From assembly GCA_036345935.2 (NCBI GenBank), contig JADWOT020000001.1, forward strand, positions 24,941,886 to 25,005,885: a stretch of 64,000 nucleotides of DNA. The letters are read 5' to 3'. Made by a program: the position numbers and the translations under genes. The notes beneath the pieces were generated by a model. It ran no database searches. It had not been told where the DNA came from and saw nothing but the letters and a program-made list of their open reading frames with translations. Every line of letters begins with the position of its first letter. Position 1 is the first letter of the stretch. The DNA is from Taenia hydatigena (lineage: Eukaryota; Platyhelminthes; Cestoda; Cyclophyllidea; Taeniidae). Of this stretch, positions 24,250 through 36,474 are shown piece after piece.

Positions 24250-27179
24250 CGCACTATCAATCCCATCTAGCAAAATGTCGCCATCCCTACTGGTCTGGTT
24301 GACTGATTCTTTGTGTTCCGGAAGCGTATTCGTTGCATCATCGCACCGGTTTTCGGGAGGTATCATAGGCAGCGTCTTTCCTTCATTTATTTTAAGCGCG
24401 TTCGGATTTACCTATAAAATACCAGCGGTTAAATAAGGATCATGTCACTGCTCTGAAAATAGCCTTGCACGCTATGAACTTTAATTTATCTTTTAAAGGA
24501 TTCCCAACTCAAATATGTACTTATTGCTACAAAAAATCAAAAGCAAATGCACCAAAATAAGGGCTTTAAGTATCTTGCTAATGTTTGTTTTATTTGCCAG
24601 TCCATATAAATAAGATGGGCAACAAATGCAGCATACATCTGGTTGAAGCGACCCGTGAACAGCTTCCTCGTCATTGTCGCAGGGCGGCTTTGAACAACGC
24701 CATCTCCCAAAGTCCATGTGAAATGCAAGTGAGCTGCTTGTAATTTGTCGATTATAACCCAGGAAATTGACTTCTAACAAGCAGACTGCAAAATCAGTCA
24801 AAATAACTATTTATAATGCTAAGTAGAGCTGGGTAGGATGTAGGTCTTACTGTTGGAAGTGAAAGTAATTGCCATAACCACTAATTATTAGGTTTCACAT
24901 CTTTCTAATGGGATGCCGAGCGGATTTATGAGGAGAGACATGCAAAGCTTTCCGGTGTACCCATCTTTGCAAATGCACTCTAACAAATCAGAACATTATA
25001 TCACCACCCTCTGTTCATCTCGCTTGTCTATAAAGACTACGCGCCAACCGGGTGATGCTTTGGACGCCTTTTCCATGATCAGGGTCGCTGTCTTTTGCCT
25101 TTCATTAATTATTCCGTTTCGCTCACGTGAGCCGCAAACATCCACAGCGTTTGGCATTCAGACATCAATAACGAAGTTCTTAACTACTTTTGTGTCCATA
25201 AACGTGACTTGCGATCATTAACAATGCCAATGCCTAAAAATTTTTTGCACATCCGCTTATTTTAAAGCATAGAAATCGACTGTCCACGAAGTAAGGTTTG
25301 GCACTTTCCTTCAAAAGCTGCAGTTTTCACTGCAAGGGGTTCCATGCCTACGCTGCGTGGGATTTTCTGCCTCAGCATCGGATTTAAAGTCCTATTTCCC
25401 TTTTTCCTTTTGACGCTCAGTTCACGTTTCAACCACCAGTAAAACTTTTCTAATAAATATTAAAAATCCCTATGCAGATCGCCTTCATGCTTATCAGCCT
25501 AAAGCTTTAGTGCTTCAAGTATTACAAACGAAGAGTTTTTATTATTCCTTACTGAACTAAAGATGTTCCTTCCTAGTCTGTCTAGACGCAAAAACATCAG
25601 ATTGTCTCCTAGGTAAAGGACCCTCAGTGTTTTTAGTAAATGCAAAAATGTATTACATGTCTTGCAGTTGGCCTACGTATTTGGATTAACTATAGTTTTC
25701 AAGATCAGAGACCTGAATTTGTGATAGGATCTTAAATGACGTTATTGCTAATGCTCTAAGGAATACCTCTAATTACAAGTGCCTAATTAAGATGCCACAG
25801 TTTTATGAAGACAACGCTGAACGTTCCTGTTTTGGTTCGGGTGTCTCTTCTGAAGTGCAGATGAGGAAGGTGACTCAGCAGCTTCATTACAAGGCAAATG
25901 TGATTTTCTGCACCACCTAAAGTGATAAAGAGGAATTGGAGATTTTCTTGTCAACTTTATAAATCACCTTCTAGCACATTCTTTGCAAGCAGCATTTTTA
26001 CTTCATTCGTATATTTATAAAATTGAAATTGTCGCGAGACCATGAATCTAGTAATCAAAACGTGAGTTCGAGAAAGGTTAACGGAGCCTTGATTGCGACG
26101 ATTCGAACTATGAAAATATGATGTTGCACTCGTCCGTGCTAATTTCTACCTAGTGATTTCTGCATAAAGTAGTCTAATGCTTGCGAAATTAGCATTTTAT
26201 TTCTGATGAAATGTGCTTTACATCGGAATAAATCAGTTTATCAGGAGGTGTTGAGTTCTGTATTATGGACTCCATAGGTGTGGCAAACACTTATTTTATT
26301 CAAATGAAGACATGGATTTGTGATGCAGCCATACCTGAGTCATGGTTAACTGTCAACTCACCACAGCTTATGGTCAGACGTGGCTTGCCAGGGTGCAATT
26401 GCACCATATCAACTCACGATTCTTTTGTCGCTCGGCCTTATCTGAATGGACATTGGTCTCAGGCAAGCTGACTTGCTGACTTGGATGAGGCAATACCAAC
26501 CAGGTTACTCAATTATGTATCTGTGAAATTTCAAATTGTGCGTTACCTTAAATGAAGCCACCTCTTAAGGATTCTGTCTTGCTAGGCTCTATGCGTTTAA
26601 GCGCCTTTGACTAGCCTCTAATGTGTTCATTGATCAATGGGTAGCTATCATTCCTTAACTCGAATGCATCACATGCTAACCTAAATTGCACGACACCTTT
26701 AATCTACCGCTGCCGCTGTTATGGTGACGTGATTGCGACCATAACTGATGTCTTGATAAAGAAAGCATACCTCCAATTTACCATTTTGAGCAACCCTTAA
26801 CAAATCTTTTTAAAACACTTTCCAATTCAGTCAATATCAAGAAAAGCCAAATACCCTCAACGCTTCTAACGTAGTCTTGGGCAAAGGAGAAATATCGGAT
26901 TATATCATTCTGCGCATCGCCGGATTTCACGATAGCTTGATGTCGTGATTAAAAATAAATAAAATGGAAACGTTTGGTCTTAAACTCCTTAAAAACATTA
27001 CATTGCTTCACTTGGATGTGTCTAAGAAACATGTTGACAGCTTGACTAACCTGCAGAATTGAGGATGTGATGCCGACTCTAAAGGAGTTGAGGGTGATTG
27101 CGGTGACGACCACATGGCAACCAAAAGACGGAGTATGCAGTTAGATGTTTTATGTATTTATGGTAATACGTTACGCGAC
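24250..27179. other. no recognisable gene
   Basis: Holds a 102-codon plus frame at 24913-25221, a 102-codon minus frame at 24493-24801 and a 68-codon plus frame at 26265-26471. None shows a known domain or recurs in the window. Missing upstream exons of the FEM1-like fragment would be expected here on the minus strand but were not seen. Confidence 0.5.
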
Positions 27180-27449
27180 TTTAGTTTTTGATCTTCTCTT
27201 GGGTGGTTAATCGAATTAGCAGCGCTTTATGAAGGCTGTACTATCCCAAGATTTACAAACACACTTCTCCACTAATGAATATGAGCATTAAAGCCAAATT
27301 TGTGCATTTTAATGTGTTTGGGTCTGAGCAGGACACTTTTTGTTAGAAAGCAGCTGACAGTTGTAATTAACAAACGAAGATAAACAGATTGGCGAGTCTG
27401 CTCTAGGAGAGTAATGATGTTATGCCGACTTAAAGCCTTTCAAAACGCT
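27180..27449 (+). repeat. tandem duplication, unit 1
   Basis: Matches the next unit (27450-27705) at roughly 95 percent. Unit 1 carries about 20 extra bases near 27335 (around GGACACTTTTTGTTAG). Shared blocks include AATCGAATTAGCAGCGCTTT and GGTCTGAGCAG or its variant. Confidence 0.9.
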
Positions 27450-27705
27450 ACTTTAGTTTCTGATCTTCCCTTGGGTGGATAATCGAATTAGCAGCGCTTT
27501 ATGAAGGCTGTACTATCCCAAGATTTACAAACACACTTCTCCACTAATGAATATGAGCATTAAAGCCAAATTTGTGCATTTTAATGTGTTTGGATCTGAG
27601 CAGCTGACAGTTGTAATTAACGAACAAAATAAACAGATTGGCGGGTCTGCTCTAGGAGAGTAATGATGTTCTGTCAGCTTAAAGCATTTGAAAACGCATT
27701 GCTGA
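27450..27705 (+). repeat. tandem duplication, unit 2
   Basis: Second head-to-tail unit with the same start (TTTAGTTTCTGATCTTC) and the same end (TAAAGCATTTGAAAACGC). No coding frame spans the unit. A single recent tandem copy event explains it. Confidence 0.9.
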
Positions 27706-30700
27706 GTCTTTCGTAAGCATTTCCAATCATTCACCTCTTCGTGAGTTTAATTATTGCACCTGAAAGCGTGCACGAAACCATTAGCAACCAGTAGGTAGTT
27801 AGGCCTTTCCTTACCTTTTAATTATGCTGCCACCTTGGCCTGCGAAATCCATATATTATTCACATTTCCCTAGTTTATAGCAGGCTTCCTTTGTGATTGA
27901 CGTGCTAGCACTCTACAAGCTCCAATTATTTTCGATAGAGCAATGGGTCGAGTTTCCGATTATTATTATTAAGGCGGTTGTGCAGGGCATCAGGTTCGGA
28001 AAGTATGTCAGACTTGTTACTCCACGACTAGGTAAGCTATTGGCTGCCATTGAATCAGCTTGTTGTCCAGATATGAAGCAGACTACCATGTCGATGTCAT
28101 TGCTGCTGCATTTTGTACTGCCTTAAGAGGTTTACGAAATTTCCTTGGTTGACTATTGTATTCTTTATCGATACGAATGGATTCCAAAGGGCAGACGTGG
28201 TTTTGTGGCGATTTGAATGGTCTGAGCAATTGGAACCAATGGGATAACAATTGCGCAAGGTGACGCCAGCCTCTACTATTTCTACAGGCGGCACCTATTT
28301 AAGCCGCAGAGTACGACTTAGCGCCTATCACTGCATTCCTCCATGTTGCAAGATCTAAACGAATGTGAACGTAAGATAACCTAAATCAGCGAGATCTATA
28401 TATTCGCATTATGACCAGCACTATTAAGAAAAACAAATTGACTTCATTCTTTAAGAATCGCAATTTAATCTGCATAAAATTTGATAAGCTTTCTTAAATA
28501 GCGGCGGCTGTGCTAAACCTCACCTTAATTTTTACGATGACAACCCAGCAGAGGTTCTTGAAAATTTTGTGCATTCCATGAGCAAAACTTTCAATAACAC
28601 ACATGAATGCTTACTCTTGTCATGCATCGGACTAAAGAATTATTATTGGAAACCCAACCAGACTAAAGTTTACCGTAGACGGGTCCAGCACAAATGTACA
28701 AGCGATCATTCTACGAAAAGGACACCGCATTAACAATGGCCGATGCACACACTTGCATCAAGTCAATCTGTGTGTTCAAAAGCTTCATTTTTGAGACACG
28801 TTTAATGTCCTCCGATGGATAAGGTGGTACCCTTTTTGACAGTCATTAAATTGCGTGGATGCATATTTCCAAGCTTTTTAATCCGCAAAAGATCTTTGAT
28901 CACGTTACCAAACACAGACATGGGCAAATCATTGATGGAAGGGCCAAATGTACCCTACCTTGAGAATGGTGGCTGGAGGGTAAAAGAAATTCAAAGAATC
29001 CCAATGATACCTAATCTTTTACCAGAAGCACATAGTTACTCAATAACAAAGCCAGATTCATTTGCCACTATAATGATCCCCTTAGCGATAAAAACCACGG
29101 GTAGTTCTCATGCCTGAGTAATTTGTTTCCGAAGGATTGCACACTTTTTGGGTTAAATTTTTACTGCAATGCTTGTTTGTGCATTTAGGCACGCAGACAC
29201 CTTAACCTTCCTCTGTGGTATAGCAATTGACGCCATGCCAGAAGGCGTCCAATTTTCTCCGTACTTATGCGTCCATTCACGTCCCAATTACACTTCTCGT
29301 AGAGGACTGACAGAGAACCATCTTCATAAGTATTTCTGCATGGCCGGTAGACGAGTTTGTAAGAACTGCTCTATCGAGTTTGTTCTCTACGTCTGCTATT
29401 ACCTGGTCGCTATGCCGATGCAGCATGTAACTGCCCTCGATTTAAGCAGCGCATCCAGAAATTAAAGTTCCGATCAAGTTCTGGGAATAGAGCTTGTCAT
29501 TTATGAGAACAACGGAACTTACTAAGATACAATTTGATCAAGGCAACTTTCAAACAACAAATTTCAGATTTTCCTTCACAAAAGTTGTGCACCAACAACA
29601 CACTTTCTGCCTATTTCAAATCACAAAGAACCGTAAATTTATGCGACATCGTTTTGTACGACCATGTGCCATCGAATGACGACACGGCATATGGAGGGAG
29701 TGTCGCACTCCCTATCGCTTGTGTTAAGTCATTTTGATTTCTTGTGTCATTTGGAAGTGCCCTGACAACTCATAAGCCACCTTAGTCCCCAATCCTATTG
29801 TATTGTCGAATTCACGATGTATATAACACATTTGCCTCAAAAACAATTGAGGATGCATTCATCATAACGCCTTGTGGGTAAAAAGATGCAGTCTTGAATC
29901 GCTTCCAGGCATGACTAATATAAAGACAGATGAAGACATTACGCTTACGAATGAAAAGTTCTCCGTTTGAGAATGTGCTCAAAAAAGGAATCAAAGCTTG
30001 GTAATCTTTACACAGCTAGTTGGTCGGATCTACAAAGCCAGAATTACCACCGCACCGGTAGCATAATTAAAACATCTCTGTATTATGCAAGAGACCAAAC
30101 TTCAGTGCAAATAGCTACAGTCGAAACATGAGCGACCGCGTGTACGGAATCAATTTGATATCGCTCGTTCACCCTCTCTCCACCGGTTACGATCTGACTG
30201 GTTGCCCTAAGTATGGTCACCTCCAGGTGGACTGGACCGTGATGCTTTTGTTTCGCATAAATGCCTTTTAATACCACATTTAATGTTCTCGATGATCACA
30301 ACAAATCCCTTCAAATTTGGCACAAGGCTCTGAAAAAAATATTTGCTACTTCTACAGGGTGGCCATTATTAAGGTACGCTCCCAACATTAATTAGAAGAA
30401 TACATTACTCATATGAATTGGAGGCATGCTAATAAGAGGTGACACTAAGCCGAGCATTTGCAAGATAAATACAGCCGCCAACAATACTAATACTAATATT
30501 TGCTTGGTTGATTGATAGACTTCTCTACTAAGTGAGCATCAGTAAGTAATCTTAGTGCTTGGCATAGTATTCTTGATGGCAGAGCACTGCAGAAGACTCT
30601 GCATATTTTTGTCGGTTTGCTTTTTGTTCCGTCCAAGAAACATTTGCCGTCTAAAACACTCACTGAGGCTTTACTAGGCTACAGAATCATCAAGAACTCA

Positions 30701-31199
30701 TCTGCACTCATGGTGGGCAGCGGGTATCTTTGATAATTTCTACACGGTGCCTTTTCCTCCAATGATGTGCGACGAAGGACTCGAAACCCCTTTTGAATTT
30801 ATGCCTGTAGTATTTTTCCTTATGGATATTTGTAAGTGGCTGGGTGTGATGATGTAGCTTGTAAGTGCCGTGATAAAGACTTGAGATCACTGTTATTTAT
30901 TGACTGGCAGGTTGTCTGGGATGTAATCCGTTCAATTGTGCTAGAAGCGTATGACTCGCTCTCATAAGTGAAACTGTTAGGTGAAATAAGTTTATTTGGA
31001 ACACGGATTCAATGTTGATTGCATCGGTTTTTATTTTGCATACGACGATATGGTGGACAGGTTTCGGGAGGGTTTTGATCACTAGAATACATTTAGAGGC
31101 TACAGTAGTGATGGATTACAGATACAAGAGTGATCCTCAGACTGTCATTAAGTATTATTTTTGTCGATTGGCATGCATTCTGGGTCATTACTACTGTTA
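27706..31199. other. no named gene; one longer plus frame
   Basis: The most notable content is a 100-codon plus frame at 28815-29117 with NLLPEAHSYSIT and ATIMIPLAIKTTG near its end, followed by CGG|GTAGTT. This faintly recalls the end of an Fn3 exon but is too weak to call. A 98-codon plus frame at 29169-29465 is Cys- and His-containing without a recognised motif. The rest holds only short frames. Confidence 0.4.
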
Positions 31200-31940
31200 T
31201 TAATTTGTACAATGCACATAAACTTCTGTCTTCTTTAAGAGGTTTATGGGAGTTTGTGCCATTCGAGATTTGTGACGTGAAAGAAAGCTTGCTGTAATGG
31301 CTTCGGATGGTAATGTGTCAGTATTAGTGGCAAAACAGGTTCTTGCTTCCGTTTCGGATGTGGTTTGTTGATGGATGCTTGAAATTCGATAAGTTGAAGG
31401 TGAGAAAGGCGATGTCATCGTCGAGTACTTATGTGATTGCTTAAAAGTAAAGCAGTTCGTATCTGTTCTTGACCGTCTCTGAGTTAACCGTAAGAAGTGC
31501 ATGGTTGTGTTAGGCATGATTCTGTGGTTGCCGCATGCGCGCGATACAGGTAATGGTGGTTGACAGGTAGCTACGTCAGAATTCGATCACTTAGTGGAAA
31601 GCATGCTCTCGAGGCGGTCACTTGACTGCAGTATGATTCATTTTTGGGCTGCTGGTGTTGGATTTGCAACTTTTTTGTGGCTTGGGCATTTCGAATTAGG
31701 TATTGTGCTCCCGCTTCCGATGTCAACGCATTTGTGGTGTGGAAGAAGATCAGTACGTAAAGTAGATTGTGCAAACGTAGATCCAGCGCATCTATCCCGT
31801 CCTAACGACCATGGGAGGTGGGGTAAGCGCTGTCTGTACTCGGTATTGTCGCTCATCCTACTATAAGACTCGTGTGCGGATGTTAGATCATAATTGTAAA
31901 GTGTAAATGAGGTCTCCTTCACCTGAATACTTTTCAATTT
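31200..31940 (-). other. minus-strand open frames, unknown
   Basis: Three overlapping minus-strand frames (31200-31517, 31571-31774, 31638-31937) make this stretch unusually open on one strand. The translations are rich in Ser, Thr, Gln and His. They adjoin the C-terminal end of Hsp70 copy C but lie beyond the part I can align to Hsp70. It may be a fragment of an unrecognised gene or element; the evidence is only frame openness. Confidence 0.25.
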
Positions 31941-31984
31941 AGCATTGAGATGCGTAATGCATTTATCACCATATCGTGTGCGTA

Positions 31985-33605
31985 CTTTGTAGAGGCTCTT
32001 TCGATACTTTCACTTTCGTTTCATTATCACCCATTTAAAATTGTATGCTGTGAAAGTGACTATTCAGAATGGTTCCCGACTGCCATTCTACTCCACTATT
32101 TCTCATCTTCCAGCCTTAACTCCTATGCATCAATCAACATTTTCGTATCATCTTCTCCGGATGAAGTCCTTGCCCTTCGTGATATTGGTGTCGTTTCGCT
32201 TCGCTTCTTCGATGACTTATTTACCACCGCATTAGGAACACCATTTTCGTCATTGCCGAAGGAAACACCTTGATCTGGGGCACTGCGTGGTGCGGATGAG
32301 ATACCTAACAACTCGAGTTTGCCCAATAAGTCGTTCTCATCCTCATGTACTTGCAACAAAGAGCTCAATAAGTTGCCAGACATCATGGAGAAGTTCTATG
32401 TTGCCTTTCGTTATAATCACGCTATTAGTGGTCTTACGCTCTGTGAGGGTGACGGTGATTCAATTGACATCGGTTTCTGAGCCTTTCTCAACTTATCACT
32501 AGCAAGAGTGAACGCCAGCGACGCCGCATTGAATGCCACTGTTCAATCCGGATCAATGAAAATGTTCATCTGCTTGCCAGCAAAGAAGTCCTACAACGGC
32601 TGCTATACTCTCAGAATGCGCGACGATCTACCTACCATCAATACTTCGCGAATATCGTCTTTGTCCAAACTTGCACCATATAATGTCTGTTTCACCGGAT
32701 TCAGGGTCTTATGAAAGAGATCTGGCACAGCTGGTTAAACTGAGTCTGTGTGAGGGTTGTACAGAAATCGCTGCTCTCACGAAACGATTATACATCAATG
32801 TTCGTGTACTCAGAAGGCGTTAGCATCCTCTTGGCCATCTCGCACACCCTTCTCAGATGCCTGATGGCCTTCTTGTTGGCCGTCAAATCCTTGCCCCTTT
32901 GCACTTGGTTGCACAACTACACACAATGATTTACCATTCGAGATTGCAAGTCCTCGCCACTCAAGTTCGTGCCACCATCAGTCGATATCACCTTAAATGG
33001 TCCATTCTTATTGAGAAGAATGGACATAGCGGAGGTCTCACAATCTAAATCAAAGCCGAACACACCGCGCTGAGAGTTGGACTTTTCGTTTAAACCACAC
33101 ATAATAACGGCTGCAGCCAGCTCTTTGACGATCCATAGCACATTTAATTATAGCAATATTCCACGTCTCTGGTCGCCTGCCACTGGCTGTCACTTGTTGT
33201 CCATACACGCCTTTGCTGTCTCCCTCATTCTTAGCAGCGCCATGGACGAAATCTCCTCCACAATGAAATTTTCTGACTCATTTCAATGTTCCACCCAAAC
33301 CGTCGATCCCACTACAAACTTGTGACCTTGAGTGGCCGATTCTTCATGTTGTCTTGCACAACCTCATCGTTGAGATGGTGTCCAATCAAAAGCTTTGCAT
33401 CGAAAACCGTATTAATAGGGTGCAAAGCCGCCTGGTTTATGCTGCGTCACCGAGAAGACTCTCTTTGTTCGTAAAGACAACATAGCTTGGTGTTGTGCGT
33501 GGAACTTGAACGCTGGCAATTATTTCCAACTTGCGGAGTTCGGAAAGCCCTAACGCATGGGAACTTTGCTCCTAACTTGACATTGATGACTAATTTTGTC
33601 GGCAA
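31985..33605 (-). pseudogene. Hsp70-like pseudogene, copy C (near full length)
   Basis: Minus-strand matches to cytosolic Hsp70 in order: VINVKLGAKF.CVRAF near 33590, KLEIIA and [20 protein letters not shown] near 33470-33530 followed by a stop, SDSQWQATRD near 33180, an ELAAAVIMCGL to EDLQSRMVNH run at 32925-33130, KDLTANKKAIRHLRR and CEMAKRML near 32850, GKLELLGISSAPRSAP and NDENGVPN near 32260-32320, GEDDTKMLIDA near 32135, then LEDEK with stops. Frame changes and at least four in-frame stops make it dead. It lies about 350 bases downstream of ORF X-C, as in module B. No EEVD end is seen. The plus-strand frames across 31950-33700 are shadows. Confidence 0.92.
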
Positions 33606-33955
33606 ACCTCTGTTGGATGCACATATTCTTGCATGTAAAGACAATCATGATTGCTATCACAATCGCCACAACCTTTGACATCAACCGCAGGTGATCATCG
33701 GGAGCATTTTCGCAACCCAAGCTAAATAAGATGGGTCTTTCATCAGACAAAACCTGCCACTGAATCATGCTTCGAATTGTTTGCAGGCAACTGCAGGCAC
33801 TAATGCAATAACTTAGTTCACGCGCGCTTGTTTGAATCCTTTCTTTAGTTGCCACCAGTTTTCACAACCTCTTTACTGTTGATGCTTTTAATGCTGCTCT
33901 AATTTTTTTCTTGCGCAATCTTAAATCAGCTTCTTCTTCCAAGTGCGGATGTCCT

Positions 33956-34729
33956 TTATGCACGTTGGTTTGTTTTCCTGCGGCAATGGAAAGTGATTGT
34001 TTGGTTTTGCATCGTGTGTCGCTCCTTTGATCGCCTCTGCTGGATCTCAACGAATGGCGTCCTTGAACGACGCTTATCAAAAACGGTTCTTGGTGGCAAA
34101 GGGGAAAATCCATGGACCTGTCGCATCGCAGAGTCCGGTACCAAGGCCTTATTTGCAGACGAGGATGGCCACGTGTAGAAGGGACGGCGTGTTGGCGCAT
34201 TTTTGGCGGTATTTTGTGTTTGTGCACGTAAGTTTGGTTGTGGGTGCAGAGGTGGCTTTGGGCGTGACGACGATGATGGTCTTTTTGGTGGGATGTTGGG
34301 AGCATTAGCGGTCGCGTGATTTGCGCGCGTGTAGGTCTTCTGAACGCAGTTCCTGCGCATAAACTCCAGAGCGCTCATAAATGTAATCACGTAGGTAGTT
34401 TTGGTCGCCGAAATTTTGTGGTTTTGTGGTGCCTTCTTCTTCCTTGCAAGACCCTTCCTATCCTGCTTCATCGAACGCCATTTTCTAAAGATGGCGGAAA
34501 AGTTTTCCGCGTCTGTGTCATGGAGACTCTCGAATCCCTCACAGGTCTTTGAACCGCTTCTGGTTTCCATGCAATCAGTGCCTTTCATTGACTCATCGAG
34601 GCATTTCTCAAGGTACTCCAACAGACACATCTTCTTCTCGAACATTCTTCTCACATCTTCAGGTCTCGGCCAAAAGCAAAATTTTTGGGCTGGTGAGGCA
34701 TCCTTGCTATCCTTTCCGCGCGGACACAT
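33956..34729 (-). CDS. ORF X, copy C: basic protein of unknown family (about 258 codons)
   Basis: Paralogue of the frame at 14549-15436. Conserved landmarks in order: MCPRGK start, FWPRPEDVRRM, DTDAENF.AIF, a Lys-rich AxKKKAPQNHKISATK block, TYVITFMSALEFMRRNCV, QPNLRAQTQN, and DSAMRQVHGF followed by KRRSR and MQNQT. The frame stays open 13 codons further upstream (to 34768), but the Met at 34729 aligns with the start of copy B and is preferred. After the stop, a shifted minus frame continues with EEEADLRLRKKKIRAALK, so the original C-terminus may have been longer. No membrane segment or signal peptide is seen. Conserved order with the downstream Hsp70 relic suggests a two-part locus. Function is unknown. 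Confidence 0.55.
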   Translation of the reverse strand: MCPRGKDSKDASPAQKFCFWPRPEDVRRMFEKKMCLLEYLEKCLDESMKGTDCMETRSGSKTCEGFESLHDTDAENFSAIFRKWRSMKQDRKGLARKKKAPQNHKISATKTTYVITFMSALEFMRRNCVQKTYTRANHATANAPNIPPKRPSSSSRPKPPLHPQPNLRAQTQNTAKNAPTRRPFYTWPSSSANKALVPDSAMRQVHGFSPLPPRTVFDKRRSRTPFVEIQQRRSKERHTMQNQTITFHCRRKTNQRA

Positions 34730-34834
34730 TTCGTTCTGGCTTGTTGCTGGTAGTTTCAAAAAGGTCACGAGAACCGATTAACCCCACATGACATTTAGGT
34801 CATTCAATGAAGCATCATGCCAAATCAGGTGATT

Positions 34835-34845
34835 GAACATTCTTC
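34835..34845 (-). promoter_or_regulatory. heat-shock-element-like site upstream of ORF X-C
   Basis: GAACATTCTTC contains one nGAAnnTTCn dimer, the core of a heat shock factor site, about 105 bases upstream of the X-C start. The matching place in module B (about 15545-15555) reads GGACATTCTCC and has lost the motif. A TATATAAA lies further upstream near 35100. A single dimer can occur by chance. Confidence 0.25.
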
Positions 34846-36108
34846 TGTCTGACGAGCTGCCCCTCTGAGACCTCCTTAAACGCTCTGGCATGTTTTATGG
34901 GTCAGAAGGGAAGATGTCTGGAATGGCTTGTGTCCGCGGTTAGTATGTCTGTTTTAGCGTGATTGGTGGCGAAAAAAAACCAGAAAAAGCTTATTATGCG
35001 CCTGCACAGCTCTCTGCCCACGGAAGTGGCTATTTAAGGGACGAATTGGAACTTCAGCACCACCAATGGTCAAATTAATGTCATCGTGCCTTTTTATAAG
35101 GTTTATATAGGCAGAAATCCTTTGCTAAATCTGCACTACCTAACACTTCAAGGCGTATTTTGGGGAAAATCAAACTCCTTTCAACTTTTCAAGCAATCGC
35201 CAATATAAGCTTGGCTCTTCTGGTTCCATGTAAAGTTGAAATAGGGAGGGAATTATGTCACGGCATTCAGTGAAATTGGACAACACAATTAATCGTCTAT
35301 CCTTATTGTTCGCCTTACACAATGCTGGCAGAAGTGTCTAAACTTTTAGACTATATCAATGAACTGACTTAGTCTTCGATACTGCTACTAAACCACCACG
35401 TCCAGGTACCCACGAGATTCGCCGCAGAACCATTTTTGTGCGTTTATTAATAAAGTCTATGCAAATCACTCGTGCCTGTGTAGAGTTTGAATCAGTTAGG
35501 GCGCACGCAGTTGTTTCCATGCTGCCATTCACTCAGCGGTGACAGAGGAACTCACTGTGAACAAAAACGCACCTGGTTTGTGCTGGCTCTCGTCCTTTCA
35601 TTTTTCTCGTCAACTCTCATTCAATTTTAAACCGATTTGTGCCCATCGCTTAAGTCGTCTCTATCGATTGCCTTTTGCACAATACACAGCATCTCATGGC
35701 TTTTAAGCCACCTAGTTGAACCTACCAAAGCTAAAACTCGTTCCACAAATAATGCAACACATTAAATTCAATTCCCATGCAGGTATGTTTTAACACGGTG
35801 TGCTAGCACAAAACCACTTTAAAATAACAACTTCCTTCCTGATAATGGGGAGAAAATTAGTGCTATTCAACATTCGGTTGCAATTTCCTTTATTACGAGT
35901 TGTATTTATTGGGAAGAAGTTAGCAGTAGCATTTATTTCAAAAGGCTCTCACGACGTCCACGTGAGGCTTCGGATGTCTGTCTGCTCCGCAGACTCATGT
36001 TAGTGGGATGACGACGGGTGGGCAAATAGGCAGACCGGCAGTGGTCCAGTTGTTCAAAGCGATGCTGAAGTAATAAACAAAAAAGTTGTTTTGCGATTGA
36101 TAAGTAAG

Positions 36109-36474
36109 TTACCATCGTTGTCTGCCCAAAAGTACTTCCATCGACATTAGCGGAATAAAAATAGACACACAAAACAAAGTGGCAATCAGTTCCAGGAGAT
36201 AAGATCGAATGCTGCTAATTACATAGAAGGCAGGATAACGGAGTAACTGTACCATCAGAGACTCCGCGCTTGCGCCAAATAAAACACTGGGAAATGACCC
36301 ATGCTGCTTAGCCGGAGATTGTAAGCAGTAGAAGGACACAGCAAGTACTTGGTTCCCACTGTCTCGTGTTTGTTCGCCAAATCTCCTCACCACGATGCAG
36401 TCGGCGAACCGAAAATGGGCATGAGAAAAGCATTGCCTTAGGTTACAGGCTGATCGAATCTGCCTCGGAGGCAA
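36109..36474 (-). pseudogene. conserved minus-strand ORF, SD1 copy 2 (121 codons, unknown)
   Basis: Counterpart of 17861-18190. It contains HFRFADCIVVRRFGEQTRD and, further on, PSVLFGAS, then a hydrophobic stretch (about residues 80-110) that the other copy lacks because of an earlier stop. Open in the same frame on the same strand as its partner. No known domain is recognised. Confidence 0.35.

Noticed and set aside
29169..29740. Possible Gypsy-type integrase remnant (a KIQFDQGNFQTTNF stretch at about 29.52 kb)
   Set aside because: Only one short motif in a shifting frame; no zinc finger, DDE spacing or RT nearby.
33447..33855. Minus-strand ORFs of 65 and 101 codons
   Set aside because: They are frame pieces of the Hsp70 copy C N-terminus and its leader, not separate genes.
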